DNA of 24,126 nucleotides, taken from assembly GCA_024220525.1 (NCBI GenBank), contig JAMYWO010000055.1, positions 1 through 24,126 of the forward strand, in the 5' to 3' direction. This stretch comes from Cochliopodium minus. Its lineage: Eukaryota; Discosea; Himatismenida; Cochliopodiidae. Positions 10,461-22,000 of the stretch are shown piece after piece (position 1 is the first letter of the stretch; every line of letters begins with the position of its first letter). Position numbers and translations under genes: made by a program. Below the pieces are notes generated by a model. The model was not told the origin of the DNA and made no database searches. It was given only the letters and a program-made list of their open reading frames with translations.

Positions 10461-11267
10461 TCTTTTTATGTATTTCACAGAATATTTAAATATTTAAATT
10501 TTGTTTAATTGGTGTAAAAGATTTTTTGTAAATCTTTATTCTATTTGATTCAAATTCAGGATTAGTTTTTTTTTTTTATTTACTTAATTCATTTTATTAA
10601 TAATAAATAAATAGGAAATTTAAATTATAAAATAAAATGAAATATATTTTATTTATTATTCCTTTTCCATCCGAAATCTACTTTAAATAGTTTTTCCTCA
10701 ACCCCGAAACGAAAAAATAAAATAAAAAATTCAAATTTTTAACACAGTGAACAAAAAAAAACAATAAAAAAGCATGAAAAGTGAACAAGATTTCATATAT
10801 TCTTTAAATTTATTGAAAAAAATAAAAAACACTCGAGAAATACAATTAAAATTTTAAACTTTTGACCAGTTTAAAGTTCTTTCAACTTATCAATTTCATT
10901 TTCTTACTCAAATTTTAAAGAAAGTTAATTTTAGATGTATTTGTGAAATATGAATTAATAATTTTTATTTTACTTTTTTATTTGCGCATAATCTCCTCCA
11001 CCTCAAAATTATCATTGAAAAGTTAAAAAATCTAAAATTAATTTTAATTTCCCTTTAGAATATCAAAAAAAAATAAAAATAAAAAAAAAAATTAAAGAGG
11101 AAAGTTAAATTAAAATGCAAACAAATCTTAAGAAATTTAGGATCAATAGAAATCTAGAAATTGAATATCCTTACTATTTGACTCCAAAAAAAAAAATAGG
11201 AAAAAATAAACCGAAATGTTAACATTAAACTTAATAAGGGATAAAAGAAATTAAAAAGAAAATTTTT
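10461..11267. other. Intergenic region between SAM-PAS and COG4 genes
   Basis: This is upstream of the SAM-PAS start and downstream of the COG4 stop, both genes being on the minus strand. It is AT-rich. A 35-codon frame opens with ATG at 11115 and ends at 11222 on the plus strand, with no recognisable similarity. Nothing else was seen. Confidence 0.6.
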
Positions 11268-14200
11268 TTATTTGAAGTTTAACTTTGATATTTTCTCGAA
11301 TGAAAAATCAACACGATTAGAAAGAATCTTTCGGATGTCCTGCACAGAGAGACGCCAAGAGATCTCTGAAGAATTGCCCCAGAAATCGTAGATGTCCTCG
11401 ACTTTCTCCAAATTGAGCAAGCTGCAAACATTGTTGAGACGAGAAAAATCTCCGCGAACAGAACTCTCCGTGATGGAAGAAAAAAAAGACATGATCAAAC
11501 GGATATCCTTAGAAAATTGAAGGGCACCCAACTGATTAAACTTCATCGAAAAAATGGCCTTTTCTATCTTTGCGATAGTGTTCTGGATGATGATTTTGAT
11601 TAAAATCTCATAGTTGGAATCAGTGAGAGATTTCTTGAAGGGATCGATGATGTTGTGAGTGTGCGATTTGATTTTGTGCACGAGGATCTCTTCGTTGACT
11701 TGTTTCTCGGTGAAATTGTGTTCGGTGAGGACGTAGGTCTCAGATTGGATGAGCTCTGAGATTTCTCGGATTCTGGGATCGAGGGTGCTTGCCACTTGAG
11801 ACAAATTGAGCTTTTAGAGTTTTTTTTTTTTTTGTAAAAAGATAAAAGAAATGATTAATGAAAAAAAAAGAAAGTAATCAATGAAAAGTTTTTGAAAGAA
11901 ATAAAATGAATCAACATTCTTTTTTTTCAAAATAAAATTATTATGAGAAATAAAAAAAATTAAATCAAATAAAATTTCTTTTTGTGAAATTCCAATATTA
12001 AAAATTAAAAAAAAAAGAGATGAAATTTTTTTACTTTCAAAGAGTTTTTATATTCCTTGCTAACTTCATTGAGCTCGTTACAGCTGTACTCTAACTTCTT
12101 GAGATCCTTGTCCAACTTGAAGATCTGTTTGCTGTTAACAAAAAGATCACGGGTGAGCTTCGTGACAAAGCCGCAACAAACAGAAATGTTGTTCAAAACA
12201 ATGGTGTAGCCGTTCTTACCGCGGGAGTTATACGAGGTTTCTCTCATTGAGTTTTGCAAGAAAACCGAGAAGTCGCTGAGGCAGGATCTCACTACGTTGC
12301 AGAGTGCACAGACTGCTTCGATGTTGAGGGAGGAGATGGATCTGTGGATGGATTGCTGGAGGACGAAAAACAAGTAGTCCACCATTTTCGATGTCAACCC
12401 GTCCTCTGTTTTTCAAGTATTTTTTTTAAAAAAAAAATTTTGAGGAATGTTTTGGAAAAAGTATTTTTAAAAGTAAAGAATTGATTGAAAAAAAAATTTA
12501 AAAAACTAAAAGCTGAAAGCAAATTTTCTAATTGAATCATAAATAAACAAAAAAAAAACAACTCTTTCGAAATATCTGAATTATTATTTATTAAACTTTT
12601 TTAAAGAAAAAAAAAAAAGTTTAAATGAAAGATTAAAAAAAGATTCCTTGAAATGATTAAAAATAGTTTAAATTGAATCCAAGATTTGGGGTAAAAAAAT
12701 AAATTCAAATAAAAATTGAACTCTTTTAACTATAATTTATAAGATGAAAAAAACTGATCCAAAAAAAAAATATTTAAATATATGTTAGATGTTTGAATAC
12801 CTGCAATTTCATCGCTTTGAGACATTGCCTTTTGCATCTGAAAATGAATGTAAAATCTTTCTATGTTGACGTAGCTTCCAATGAGCTCTTGCAACCTCCT
12901 CTCAATGGTTCCAGTAGAAACATCAACAGACTTTCGATTACCTTGGAGTTTCACCTCTTGTATCTTGTTCTCATCACCCTCAGGAGGGTTCTTCTCGGAC
13001 ACTTTCAACTGTCCATTGAGGAAGTTGAGGAAGATGGTGGTGATCTTGCTGATCATGCAGATATCGTCCAACATCTCGTTAATATTGTATCCTTTGGGCA
13101 TCACATTCTCTGTCACCTTTTTCAGCTGAAGAATGTTGTTTGTTTTCTCTTTCAAAGATTTGGCAAAAGCTTATATATAAAGAAAAATGATNNNNNNNNN
13201 NNNNNNNNNNNNNNNNNNNNNNNNNNNNNNNNNNNNNNNNNNNNNNNNNNNNNNNNNNNNNNNNNNNNNNNNNNNNNNNNNNNNNNNNNNNATCGTCTTT
13301 TTGATTTGCAGCAAGATGGCCAAGGCGACCTCTGATCCGAAATTGTTTTCCATGATGGGCTCCTGATCTGCGACCATATCTGCCACTGTCTGGAATAGGG
13401 TAGATAGTGCATCAATGGAGGACATCCCATTTTGTTTGAGCATCATTTGGGTGATCTCATTGAATGCTTCTGTCAATAAGCTTTCAAGATACTTTAAATA
13501 ATTTGTGACCGTGTTTTCTTCCATTCCTATCACCTTTGTTGAAAAACAAATGTGTTGATTAATCCTTATATAAGTAATGATAGATTAATTGAGCTTTGGA
13601 TAAAAACAAATATAAATCTGAATAGTATTAATATATCAACAAGATACTATAATATTGATCAATGAGATAAAAATTATCATTTCATTATTTATATGTTGAT
13701 CCATTCTTGTTGACAAAATTTTTTATTTTGAATTTGTTTTGAATAATGGTTTTATTACCTTGTAGATTGAACAATATCTCAATATTTGTGATGCATTTTT
13801 ACTCTTGAGTGCATTATTCGTTTTGATTTCGATAACTTGCTTCAATTGTATCTCTGCTTTCTGCAATTTTTCAAAATCTTCTTTGGTCAAAATGGTGCTG
13901 TCTATCGTTTGATATCTTTGGATGTAATTTGCAGCCAATTCAAAATCTTCTTTCTTTATAGCATTATCTACACCATCTAAACATTTATTCAAATCAATTA
14001 TATCCCTAACAAATATAATTGTGATTTGTATTCTATATATCAAGTCTAATACTTATTTATGCTTTACCTTACTCTTTGAATTGTTTTATTGACCAATGTT
14101 TTTTTTGAATCGAGTTTTTTCACTTTTTCACTTACATTTTCTGCCAAGCTGGAGCTCTTTTCTATTTTCTGAGATAGATTATTCGATTCCTGATGTATAT

Positions 14201-14469
14201 ATATCAGTTTGGAACTGGTTTCTTTAATATTTAGTAACATTTTTCATATTTTTTGAATATATTTTAATCAATGGTTTTTATTACGGTATCATTTCGATAT
14301 AATCTAATCTTTCTTCCAATTTCTCTTCCATTGAAAGTATATTCGTCAATTTTTTATCTATATTCTGTTGATGTTGCTTTGTCAATACCAACATCCTCTT
14401 TATTTCATTAATATCCATCAATCCTTGTATTTCTTCAAGAGATGGAAGTTCTTCAAGTTTTGTTTCCAT
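11268..14469 (-). CDS. COG4: COG4, conserved oligomeric Golgi complex subunit 4 (interrupted by assembly gap)
   Basis: Minus-strand exons: 14469-14285, 14214-14068, 14005-13759, 13533-13292 (running into the gap), 13169-12801, 12405-12035 and 11810-11268 (TAA). All joins outside the gap are in phase, giving about 700 residues against roughly 785 in animal COG4. COG4 belongs to lobe A of the COG tether that retrieves vesicles within the Golgi. Recognisable blocks are SLAENVSEKVKKLD and DIIDLNKCLDGV in the N-terminal third, LTSKMVDYLFFVLQQSI in the middle, and the C-terminal signature ALQFSKDIRLIMSFF, SVRGDFSRLN, LLNLEKVEDIYDFWG and SWRLSVQDIRKIL. The Arg in SVRGDF is at the place of the conserved arginine of the C-terminal domain. 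The exon after the gap begins at a TATATATAAG acceptor at 13169. Comparison with the family suggests that only some 20-30 residues plus part of an intron are hidden by the N run. Confidence 0.92.
13192..13291. other. Assembly gap of exactly 100 N
   Basis: Exactly 100 N, the conventional size for a gap of unknown length. It cuts a COG4 exon after the codons for LLQIKKTI and hides that exon's donor and the first part of the next intron. Confidence 0.99.
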
Positions 14470-14934
14470 CTCAAAACAATTTTTTTATTTTAATAATTCT
14501 AAAAAAAAGTCCTCTTTCTGATGATATCCAAAACTGGAATGAAAAATTCTCTCTTCAAATTATTTTATTATACACGTGAAAAAAAATGTTATCATAATTT
14601 AAATGAATGTTGAAATGAAAAGTGAAAATGATTTATTTGTCAAATTAAAAAGAAATATGATAATAAGTGAATTCATTAAACTAAAAAATAAATTTTCACA
14701 AGAAAGCTCTTTGGCTCAAAAAAAAATAATAAATATTCAATTGGAAAATTTATAAAAAAAAACAATTACATTTGAAGGAAAAATAATATTCCAATGGAAA
14801 TAATGGTAACACTTAATAATTTTATCTTTATCTCTATCCTCCTTTTTCTTTATCTCTTATACTTAAAAAAAAAAATTGAAATTCAATATATTTGATGAAA
14901 AAAATATTTTGATATATTTTAAATTAAAATTTAG
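14470..14934. other. Divergent upstream region of COG4 and LIM genes
   Basis: COG4 starts leftward at 14469 and the LIM gene reads rightward from before 14935. The region is AT-rich with a pyrimidine-rich stretch at about 14821-14860. Two places could hold the missing first exon of the LIM gene: ATG at 14794 followed by GTAACA at 14806, or the 50-codon frame at 14603-14755. Nothing else was recognised. Confidence 0.5.
14603..14755 (+). CDS. Possible 50-aa small protein or 5' exon
   Basis: ATG at 14603 opens a frame of 50 codons ending in TAA at 14755 (begins MNVEMKSENDLFVKLKRN, ends KIINIQLENL). The peptide is Lys/Glu/Asn/Ile-rich with no known motif. Fifty open codons are unusual for sequence this AT-rich, where TAA is very frequent, but A-rich strands avoid stops to some degree. 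It could be a small gene, part of the LIM gene, or chance. Confidence 0.2.
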   Translation: MNVEMKSENDLFVKLKRNMIISEFIKLKNKFSQESSLAQKKIINIQLENL

Positions 14935-15313
14935 TGTGTTGTATGTTCTAAAACAACCTATTCTGGTCGTAATAATTTTTCAAAATTTTTTCAACTAAAT
15001 AAGGTTGAAAATTTCATACACCTAGTTTTTTCATTTATTCAATATAAAATTATCAGATCGAATATATGCTGCTCGAGGATTTTTCCATATAAATTGCTTC
15101 AAATGCGAACACCAAGGATGTGGAACTCTTCTTGACATTAAAAACTTTAAAGTTCATCAACATAAGGTATATTGCGCTGTCCATTATCTTGAACATCTTC
15201 CAATAAAAACAGAAATTCCTGATCCTACATGCACCGTACACATTGAACCAACAGGGCCCGTAGAAGATAATCCCAAAGATCGCATATATTACGTACCTAA
15301 AGACCCAAATTGA
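14935..15313 (+). CDS. Single LIM-domain protein (start exon unresolved)
   Basis: Two exons are supported: a 31-base exon 14935-14965 and 15057-15313 (TGA). They join in phase (TCT G + AT) and complete a LIM zinc-binding domain: CVVC, 16 residues, HINC, 2 residues, C, 4 residues, C, 17 residues, C-A-V-H. The second finger uses C-x4-C instead of the usual C-x2-C. The acceptor for the first exon (TTTAG at 14934) shows that coding sequence lies upstream. ATG 14794 with a GTAACA donor is one in-phase option, giving a four-residue leader. After the domain comes a 35-residue Pro/Asp-rich tail (TEIPDPTC to VPKDPN). Small LIM proteins usually bind partner proteins at the actin cytoskeleton; that role is inferred from the family. 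The gene ends 231 bases before the next ATG, same strand. Confidence 0.78.
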
Positions 15314-15544
15314 AAAAATAAATAAAAAATTTTATTTCATTTATTTCCAAATTATTAAAACTTTGATGAAAATTTTTGTTTTAAAAAGAAATATCCCTTT
15401 CTAAGCTTAGTTCCAACTCAGAATATTCTTCTTTCTTCCTTATTGTTCAAAAAAAAAAAATTAAGGAAAAAAATTGAACAAATTAAATAACTGAAAAAAT
15501 AAAAAAAAATACACCTTTGACAAATAAAAAAGAATTAAAAAAAA

Positions 15545-18500
15545 ATGTCTGTTGAAACTGTTGACAATATCAACATTAGCATCAAAAAAGCAACATCATT
15601 TGTAAAGAAGAGAGTAAATTATGAATCGAATAAAGGATTATTTGGATTCTCGATAGAGATCTCTCAAATTCCTCCTACATATTTTTGGAACCGAGATAAC
15701 TTGGGCAAATTGATACGGAGATTGAAGAAATTGGGATTGGATACTTCTAATTTCAGCATGAATAGAAATGTTTTAAATATAACTTGGTATTCGAGTGATG
15801 AGGTTGAACGATTGATGAATTCAAAGAAAGAGTCCAAAATTAATTTGAGATTTATTTCCAACGGAAAAATTTTGAATGGATTAATAAGGAAACATCTTCA
15901 TAGAAATGGAGATGATGATAATGAAGAGATATATAATTATAACATCCAATATAGAGATAATGGAATTGATGAGAAGAAATCAATAGGAAAATTTAAATCA
16001 AAGAGAATATATTTCAATGATGAAGAAAATGGGCAGGATAATGAAGATTATGGGCAAGATGTAAATAAAAAGGAAACAACAAAAAATAATCACAAAAACC
16101 ATAAACAACACAATAATGCAAGAGATAATAACTATAGATCTTCCAATAATAATATCAATCATAAAAATAATAGAAATGGGACAGATAATCAATCTCCTCT
16201 CTACAAGAAACTTAATAATGATAATTCCACCTCTAATATTAAAAATAATACTCCAAAAAACAATAATAACACCAAAAAATCACAATCAGAAGATGATAAA
16301 AGGAAAAATCCACAGCCTATTGTAAAGAAACAAGAAGATAATCAAATAAAATCAAAAAAGGAAATTCCCAAGAATGATATTAAACCGAATAATGCATCTT
16401 CTAATCCAAGAACAGATAATTCTGATTCGAATCCACCAAAAACACAAATAACCACCAATAATAATAAAAAAATAAATAACGATACATCTCCATCTCAATT
16501 CGATGATACTCCACCAAAAGAACAAATAGAACCAAAGGAAAATCCAAAAGTGGAAGAAAATTCAAAAGAAATTCCAAAAGGAGTACATACAGAAGCACCC
16601 AAAAAAACAGAAATACCAAAAGAAAAACCAAAACCAAAAGAAAATCCAAAAGAGAATAAACAAGTACACACAGAAGCACCTACAAGAACAGAAGCTCCGA
16701 AAGAAGATACAAAACCAAGAGAAAAGGATGCAAGAGTGAATCAAATAGTAGAAGAAAAAGAAATTCCAAAGGAAATTCCAAAAGAGAATAAACAAGTACA
16801 TACAGAAGCACCCGCAAGAAAAGAAACTCCGAAAGAAGATACAAAACTGAAAGAAAAAGAAAATCCAAAAGTAGTTCCAAAGGAAGAGAATAAACAAGTA
16901 CATACAGAAGCACCTACAAGAACAGAAACTCCAAAAGAAGATCAGAAACCAAGAGAAAAGGAAAATGCAAGAGTGAATCCAAAAGTAGAAGAAAAAGAAG
17001 TTCCAAAAGAAAATAAACAAGTACATGCAGAAGCACCCAAAAAAACAGAAACTCCAAAAGAAGAAACAGCAATGAGCATAGAAGAAAAGAAGAGATTGTT
17101 GTTCCAAAAGAATGAAGAAAACAAAAAAGAAACAAAGACATCCGAGCAGTTAAACGAAGAAAGAAGAAAAAAGAAAGAGGAAACAGAGAAAAAGTGGAGA
17201 GAACAACAAGATCAGAAAGAAAAGGAGAAGCAGGAGCAGGAAAATTTGAAGAGAGAGCAACAGAAGAAGGTGCAAGAGGAGACAAGGCTCAAGAAGTTGG
17301 AGAAGGAGAGACTCTTCATTGAACAAAGAGAAAAAGGAGAAAGGGAGAAGGAGGAGCAAAGGAAAAGGGAGATCGAAGAGAGGAACAAGGAGTTTGAGAT
17401 GAAGGAGAAGAAGAGAAGGGAGGTCGAAGAAGAGAACAAGAAGATCGAGCAAGAGTATAGACAGAGGGTTCTTCTTGAGCATCAAGAAAGAGAGAAGAAG
17501 GAGAAGGAGGAGAGAAAGAAGAAGATTGAGGAGACGGAGAGGAAGTGGAAGGAGATGAAGGACGAGGTTGATAGCAACAGAACCCCAGAATTTAATAGAA
17601 CTGACATTGGAAAGGTTGATATTCCGTCTTCTCTTACAAACAATAACGAACAAAAGAGCGAGGTTCACGATGACAACCCAATTTCATCCAAAGTTTTTAA
17701 TACTCCTTTGAAAATCGAAGACAAGAGAGATGATCTCCCCAAAACCACTCAGGATACAAAGAACGATGACACTCCTCTCAGAACCAACTCAAACGAAACC
17801 AAGAAGAAAGATACATACGTACCTAGAGGAAGCTTGGATACTGTTCATTCTTCTCTCGTTTTGCCCGAACCAATCAGACATAATCCATACTCCAACGAAG
17901 ATGAAGAGCTCAACTTAACTTCGAGATCTAGTGGTAGAACTTTGAACACCCAGAACCTTTCTAACATTAAGGAAGTTTTCAACACTTCCGCTAAGGAGAT
18001 CGAGCAACCTTTGACTACTGAAGAAACTGTCAATCTCGTGCTTCCTTCCCAAGCAAAACAACTTCGTGAGACCGAAAGAACAGATTCAGGAAGTGAGACC
18101 GAATTTAGCAAAAAGCATTTGAAGAAACAGTTTTTGAAGATGAGCAATGAAGCAAACAACAACAAAACCAACTTGGATCATTTGAATCTTCCTTCCAACA
18201 ACAGCAGAATCAAGTCTTGGGATGGGAACAAGTTGAGAGAAGAAAAGGAAAAGCAACAGACTGAAACACAGTTGAAGAGAAACTCTGGAAATTCTCACCG
18301 AATCAAAATCCAAGATGAGCCCATCAAGCCCATCAGAAAGAAAACTAGTTTGAAAAGAAGATCGGGATCTTTTGATCTATCTTGCATCAACGAGATCGAA
18401 GAACACGAAGCTAAAGAGAAAGAATACAACTCTGATACTCAAGATTTCCATTCTGTCAACGAGCTTTTGATGAACAAGAAGGACATCTCTGATCCCAGAG

Positions 18501-18820
18501 AGATCGCCAAAGTTTTGAAGGACAGGAGAGTTTACAGAAACTCCTTGAAAGTCATCAACCAAGATTATTTGAAAATCAACACCGATAATGTACCTTTAAG
18601 GGAGACCAGCTCTTCTGACTTGAACAGCCCAAAGAAAATCCTCCAAGAAAAAGAAAACAGAAGGAGACGTGTCCTTAGTTCTAGAATGTACCCTAGCGTC
18701 AAGAAGAAAGATGCTTCCCCTAGAGAAGGTCACAATGGTGATTCTTTGTTGTCTCCCAGAGATGGTGATTCACCCAGAGATTCTTTAGTATCTCCCAGAA
18801 GAAGCAATGACAAGATTTGA
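15545..18820 (+). CDS. 1091-aa low-complexity protein with VHTEAP repeats, long charged coiled coil and SPR tail
   Basis: One uninterrupted frame, with ATG at 15545 after an A-rich leader and TGA at 18820. I do not recognise the family. Residues 1-125 look folded (FGFSIEISQIPPTYFWNRDN, KLIRRLKKLGLD, VLNITWYSSDEVERLM). Residues 150-330 are Asn/Lys/Asp-rich low complexity. Residues 335-510 hold five irregular repeats around a VHTEAP or VHAEAP core followed by Lys/Thr-Glu-x-Pro-Lys-Glu. Residues 510-675 are a highly charged Glu/Lys/Arg helix, likely a long single helix or coiled coil. Residues 675-1091 are disordered with Ser/Thr sites, including KRRSGSFDLS and a C-terminal cluster of SPRE, SPRD, SPRD and SPRR. 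There is no signal peptide or membrane segment. A structural or scaffold role is likely but unproven. Lysine is coded mostly AAA before about 17050 and largely AAG after it. The absence of introns over 3.3 kb contrasts with the next gene. Confidence 0.85.
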   Translation: MSVETVDNINISIKKATSFVKKRVNYESNKGLFGFSIEISQIPPTYFWNRDNLGKLIRRLKKLGLDTSNFSMNRNVLNITWYSSDEVERLMNSKKESKINLRFISNGKILNGLIRKHLHRNGDDDNEEIYNYNIQYRDNGIDEKKSIGKFKSKRIYFNDEENGQDNEDYGQDVNKKETTKNNHKNHKQHNNARDNNYRSSNNNINHKNNRNGTDNQSPLYKKLNNDNSTSNIKNNTPKNNNNTKKSQSEDDKRKNPQPIVKKQEDNQIKSKKEIPKNDIKPNNASSNPRTDNSDSNPPKTQITTNNNKKINNDTSPSQFDDTPPKEQIEPKENPKVEENSKEIPKGVHTEAPKKTEIPKEKPKPKENPKENKQVHTEAPTRTEAPKEDTKPREKDARVNQIVEEKEIPKEIPKENKQVHTEAPARKETPKEDTKLKEKENPKVVPKEENKQVHTEAPTRTETPKEDQKPREKENARVNPKVEEKEVPKENKQVHAEAPKKTETPKEETAMSIEEKKRLLFQKNEENKKETKTSEQLNEERRKKKEETEKKWREQQDQKEKEKQEQENLKREQQKKVQEETRLKKLEKERLFIEQREKGEREKEEQRKREIEERNKEFEMKEKKRREVEEENKKIEQEYRQRVLLEHQEREKKEKEERKKKIEETERKWKEMKDEVDSNRTPEFNRTDIGKVDIPSSLTNNNEQKSEVHDDNPISSKVFNTPLKIEDKRDDLPKTTQDTKNDDTPLRTNSNETKKKDTYVPRGSLDTVHSSLVLPEPIRHNPYSNEDEELNLTSRSSGRTLNTQNLSNIKEVFNTSAKEIEQPLTTEETVNLVLPSQAKQLRETERTDSGSETEFSKKHLKKQFLKMSNEANNNKTNLDHLNLPSNNSRIKSWDGNKLREEKEKQQTETQLKRNSGNSHRIKIQDEPIKPIRKKTSLKRRSGSFDLSCINEIEEHEAKEKEYNSDTQDFHSVNELLMNKKDISDPREIAKVLKDRRVYRNSLKVINQDYLKINTDNVPLRETSSSDLNSPKKILQEKENRRRRVLSSRMYPSVKKKDASPREGHNGDSLLSPRDGDSPRDSLVSPRRSNDKI
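16579..17070 (+). repeat. Degenerate VHTEAP coding repeats
   Basis: Five copies of a coding unit with core VHTEAP (cores starting near 16583, 16661, 16796, 16898 and 17023), each followed by a Lys/Arg-x-Glu-x-Pro-Lys-Glu segment. Spacing is irregular, about 80-135 bases. Copies two to five share the longer lead-in NKQVHTEAP or NKQVHAEAP. Near-identical DNA between copies points to recent expansion by recombination or slippage. Confidence 0.85.
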
Positions 18821-19030
18821 TAATAAAAAAAACTAAAGATCAAAAAAAGAAAAAAAAAGCTATTTTAAGTGAAGGAAATTATTAAAAGTGTTTATTTTTT
18901 TAAAAAAACAGTTTTCTTTTCTTGAATTTTTAAACTTTAAAGTATTTTTTAATTAATTTTAATTAATATATAAAATAATATAAAAAATAAAAAATAAAAT
19001 TGTTCAAAATTTTAATATTTGAAAGAAACG

Positions 19031-22000
19031 ATGGATGATCTTGAAGAGAATTCAGATAATATTTCAAATCAATTCTCTCAATCTCAGATTAATTTCGATA
19101 TTGAAGATCCAAGCCCCAGGAGAAAATCAAAGATAAGATTTGCAGATTCAACATCCCCCAATAAGATAAATGATATGAACAGATATCAAATAAATGGTAA
19201 TCAAAAATAAATTATAGATGGGTCCAAGGGCTTTTAAAATTATAATCTTAGCTTTCTAATAAGACTTAAATTCAAAAACATACATAAAAATATATAAAGA
19301 AAGATTGGAGAAAAATTTCAAATAATATTAAGAGTTATTCAATCAATGCTATATTTGAACGAAGAAATATTCGTTTTTACTTTTAAAAAATAATTTTTTT
19401 TTTTCTTTCTCATTTGATAATAATCATCCTATCATCTGATTTATATCTCGAATTAATTCATCTTCTTTATATCTACCTTCGCAGTAAATAATATGTTGAG
19501 AAAAGAATCAGTAAGAAACGAAAGACCAGCCTTTTTAAAAAATCAAAATGAAAAGAAGAAAAAATGTACGATACCTGTGAGCGTGGCTCTTTCTATCAGC
19601 TCAGTATTGCAAATAGTGATAGTGGTTGGGATAATCTGGGGATTGTTATGGTCAAATTCAGATAAAACAGTGAATGATATCACCTCCTCATTATTTTATC
19701 AATTGCTTCAACAGATTGTCTCCAATACTCAGAATTATCTCAATAAATCTGTTATCTCCTTGGATAATACTTTTATAGCTACCAAAACGCATGAGATAAT
19801 CGCAGAGAATGATACGGAGTCGATACGAAAGTATTTGTGGCCTCAAATAGCCTCAGATACAGATATTTCTTTGAATTATTTCGGATTCCCTAATGGTAAA
19901 TTCATAGGGTAAAAAAAAAAATTAATTTACATTGAATTTCATAGAATGGATAGATGTAATTGTTCATGGAATGTTATAAAATCAATATTTAGGATGTATA
20001 TTCATTATCCATTTATGAAGCCATCATTATTTTTAAAAATATAAATAAATCCCGATCAATTTAAAAAATATTAAATTCATATTTTAAATAGATATTCGTT
20101 TATGGTGGAGGGAGGATACAAGTTGATGAGAACAAACGAAACAGTGGGAAATTATACTAGAGTGGAGTATTATTTAGACGACAATGGAGTACCTACAAAC
20201 GCATTTGCTTGGAGATCATACGATTCTACGACGAGAATATGGTATCAAATGGCTGTTGTAAAACACCCTCTTTTTTTTTTCAATATAATTTAAAAAAATA
20301 TGTTTGCTTGGCAAAGCTCACAACTTTTTTTTCTTGAAAATATTATGTTTAATATTATTGTTGTTATTTTTTTTAAAATTTAAATTATCTTTTCAATCCA
20401 AAAATTTTTGTGTCAAAGTTTTATTCTTATTTTTTGTGTCAAATGTTTTCAATTTTATTTTTAATCTTCAAAAGTTTTATTTTTCAATTAATATTTTTCT
20501 GTGAAATGTATCGAATATTATCCAAATTAATCAAATTGATTTTTATAATTTATGTTAGAGAGAAAACACGACCATTTGGACACCCATTTATGCTTTCAGT
20601 TCGATACCATACCTAGGAATCACGATCGCAAGACCATACTACAAAAACGGAAACCTCATAGCAGTGTTAGCAGTGGACATCACTTTACGTGCAGTGAGCG
20701 ATTTTCTAAAGGGGCAGACTCAAGGGAAAGGGCAAATCTACATCATGGATCGAGGAGGTCTTTTAATCGCAAATTCTCGCGTTGAGTTCAACGAAACTTA
20801 CAAGGTCTTGTATGTCAATCAATCTTCTGATCCTACTGTAGTTGATGTTTCGTCTTTTCTAGAAAGAAGGTAAACATTTTTTTTTATTATTGCAATAAAT
20901 TGTTAAAAATTTTTTTACTTTTAAAAATTTTAATTCATATTTTTTTTCTTGATTCCGAACAAATTTTAATTTTTCAAATTTTTTTAAATTTGGAATTTAT
21001 GAACAAATTTTTATTGAAATTTTTATTTTTTGAATTTTAAAATAAATTTTTGATAATTTTTACTTTTTAATAGATATGACAATTTTGGCAACATTCCATC
21101 TGTGAATAAAACAGGTTACAAAACCAAAGCAGGAACGAGCATGTTTATTTCAGTAGCACTCATTGATACTGATGTACCTGGGCTGAACTGGATTGTAGTT
21201 TCAGTAGTTCCCACCTCTACTTATTTTAGTTCTATTGATACTGCCAACAAAGGTGAACAATTTGATTTTTTATTTAAAAAATATTTGAGTTTTTTTGATA
21301 AGAATTTAAAATTTTTGAAAATTTTTTATCAGAATTAAATATGAGAATTCAAATCATTTTACTAACAAAATATTTTTAATTTTATTAATTTTTTTTTTCT
21401 GAAGACTTTTAATTTGAAAAATTTTTCATAATTATTTTTTTTTATTAATTTTTTTTTATTTAGTCATTTGCTTTAATTTATTTTTAATTGGTTTTTTTTT
21501 TTCATTATAATTTGTTTGTTCAAAATTTTTATTGTTTATTTTTTTAAATTTTTTTTTTTAACATTATCCGTTTTTAAAAAAATTAAAAAATGAATTACAG
21601 TGACGATAGCAGTGGGCGTGACGGTAATTGTAGTATCAGTGATACTCGCAGTTTTAACAACGCAATGTTTAATAGCAAGGCCACTGGCAAAGATAGGGCG
21701 GTCCATGCAGAAAATCAAGAACGAACTCGACTTCTCTACGGACAGAGACAAGGGTGCTTCTTATTGGCTGCGCGAGATTGATACAATACACGGAACTTAC
21801 GAGGAAATGAAGATTGGTCTCATTTCTTTTTCAAAGTATGTCCCTATCGAGGTAATTCCATTCATTCATTCATTACATATTTTTCTTTTTTTTTTTTTTT
21901 TGTTCATTAAGTATTTTTTTTAATTTATTATTTTCATATTTTTATATTTTTTTCATTTATTAGTTTACCCACAAATAAAATTATTAATTTTAATTTTACA

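Noticed and set aside
11115-11222. 35-codon plus-strand frame starting with ATG
   Set aside because: It is too short, Lys/Asn-rich as expected from A-rich sequence, and has no similarity or splice context.
16401-17668. Long open frames on the minus strand rich in Leu/Phe/Ser across the 1091-aa gene
   Set aside because: They are reverse complements of Glu/Lys/Pro-rich codons, overlap a much longer frame with natural composition, and show no domain or splice support.
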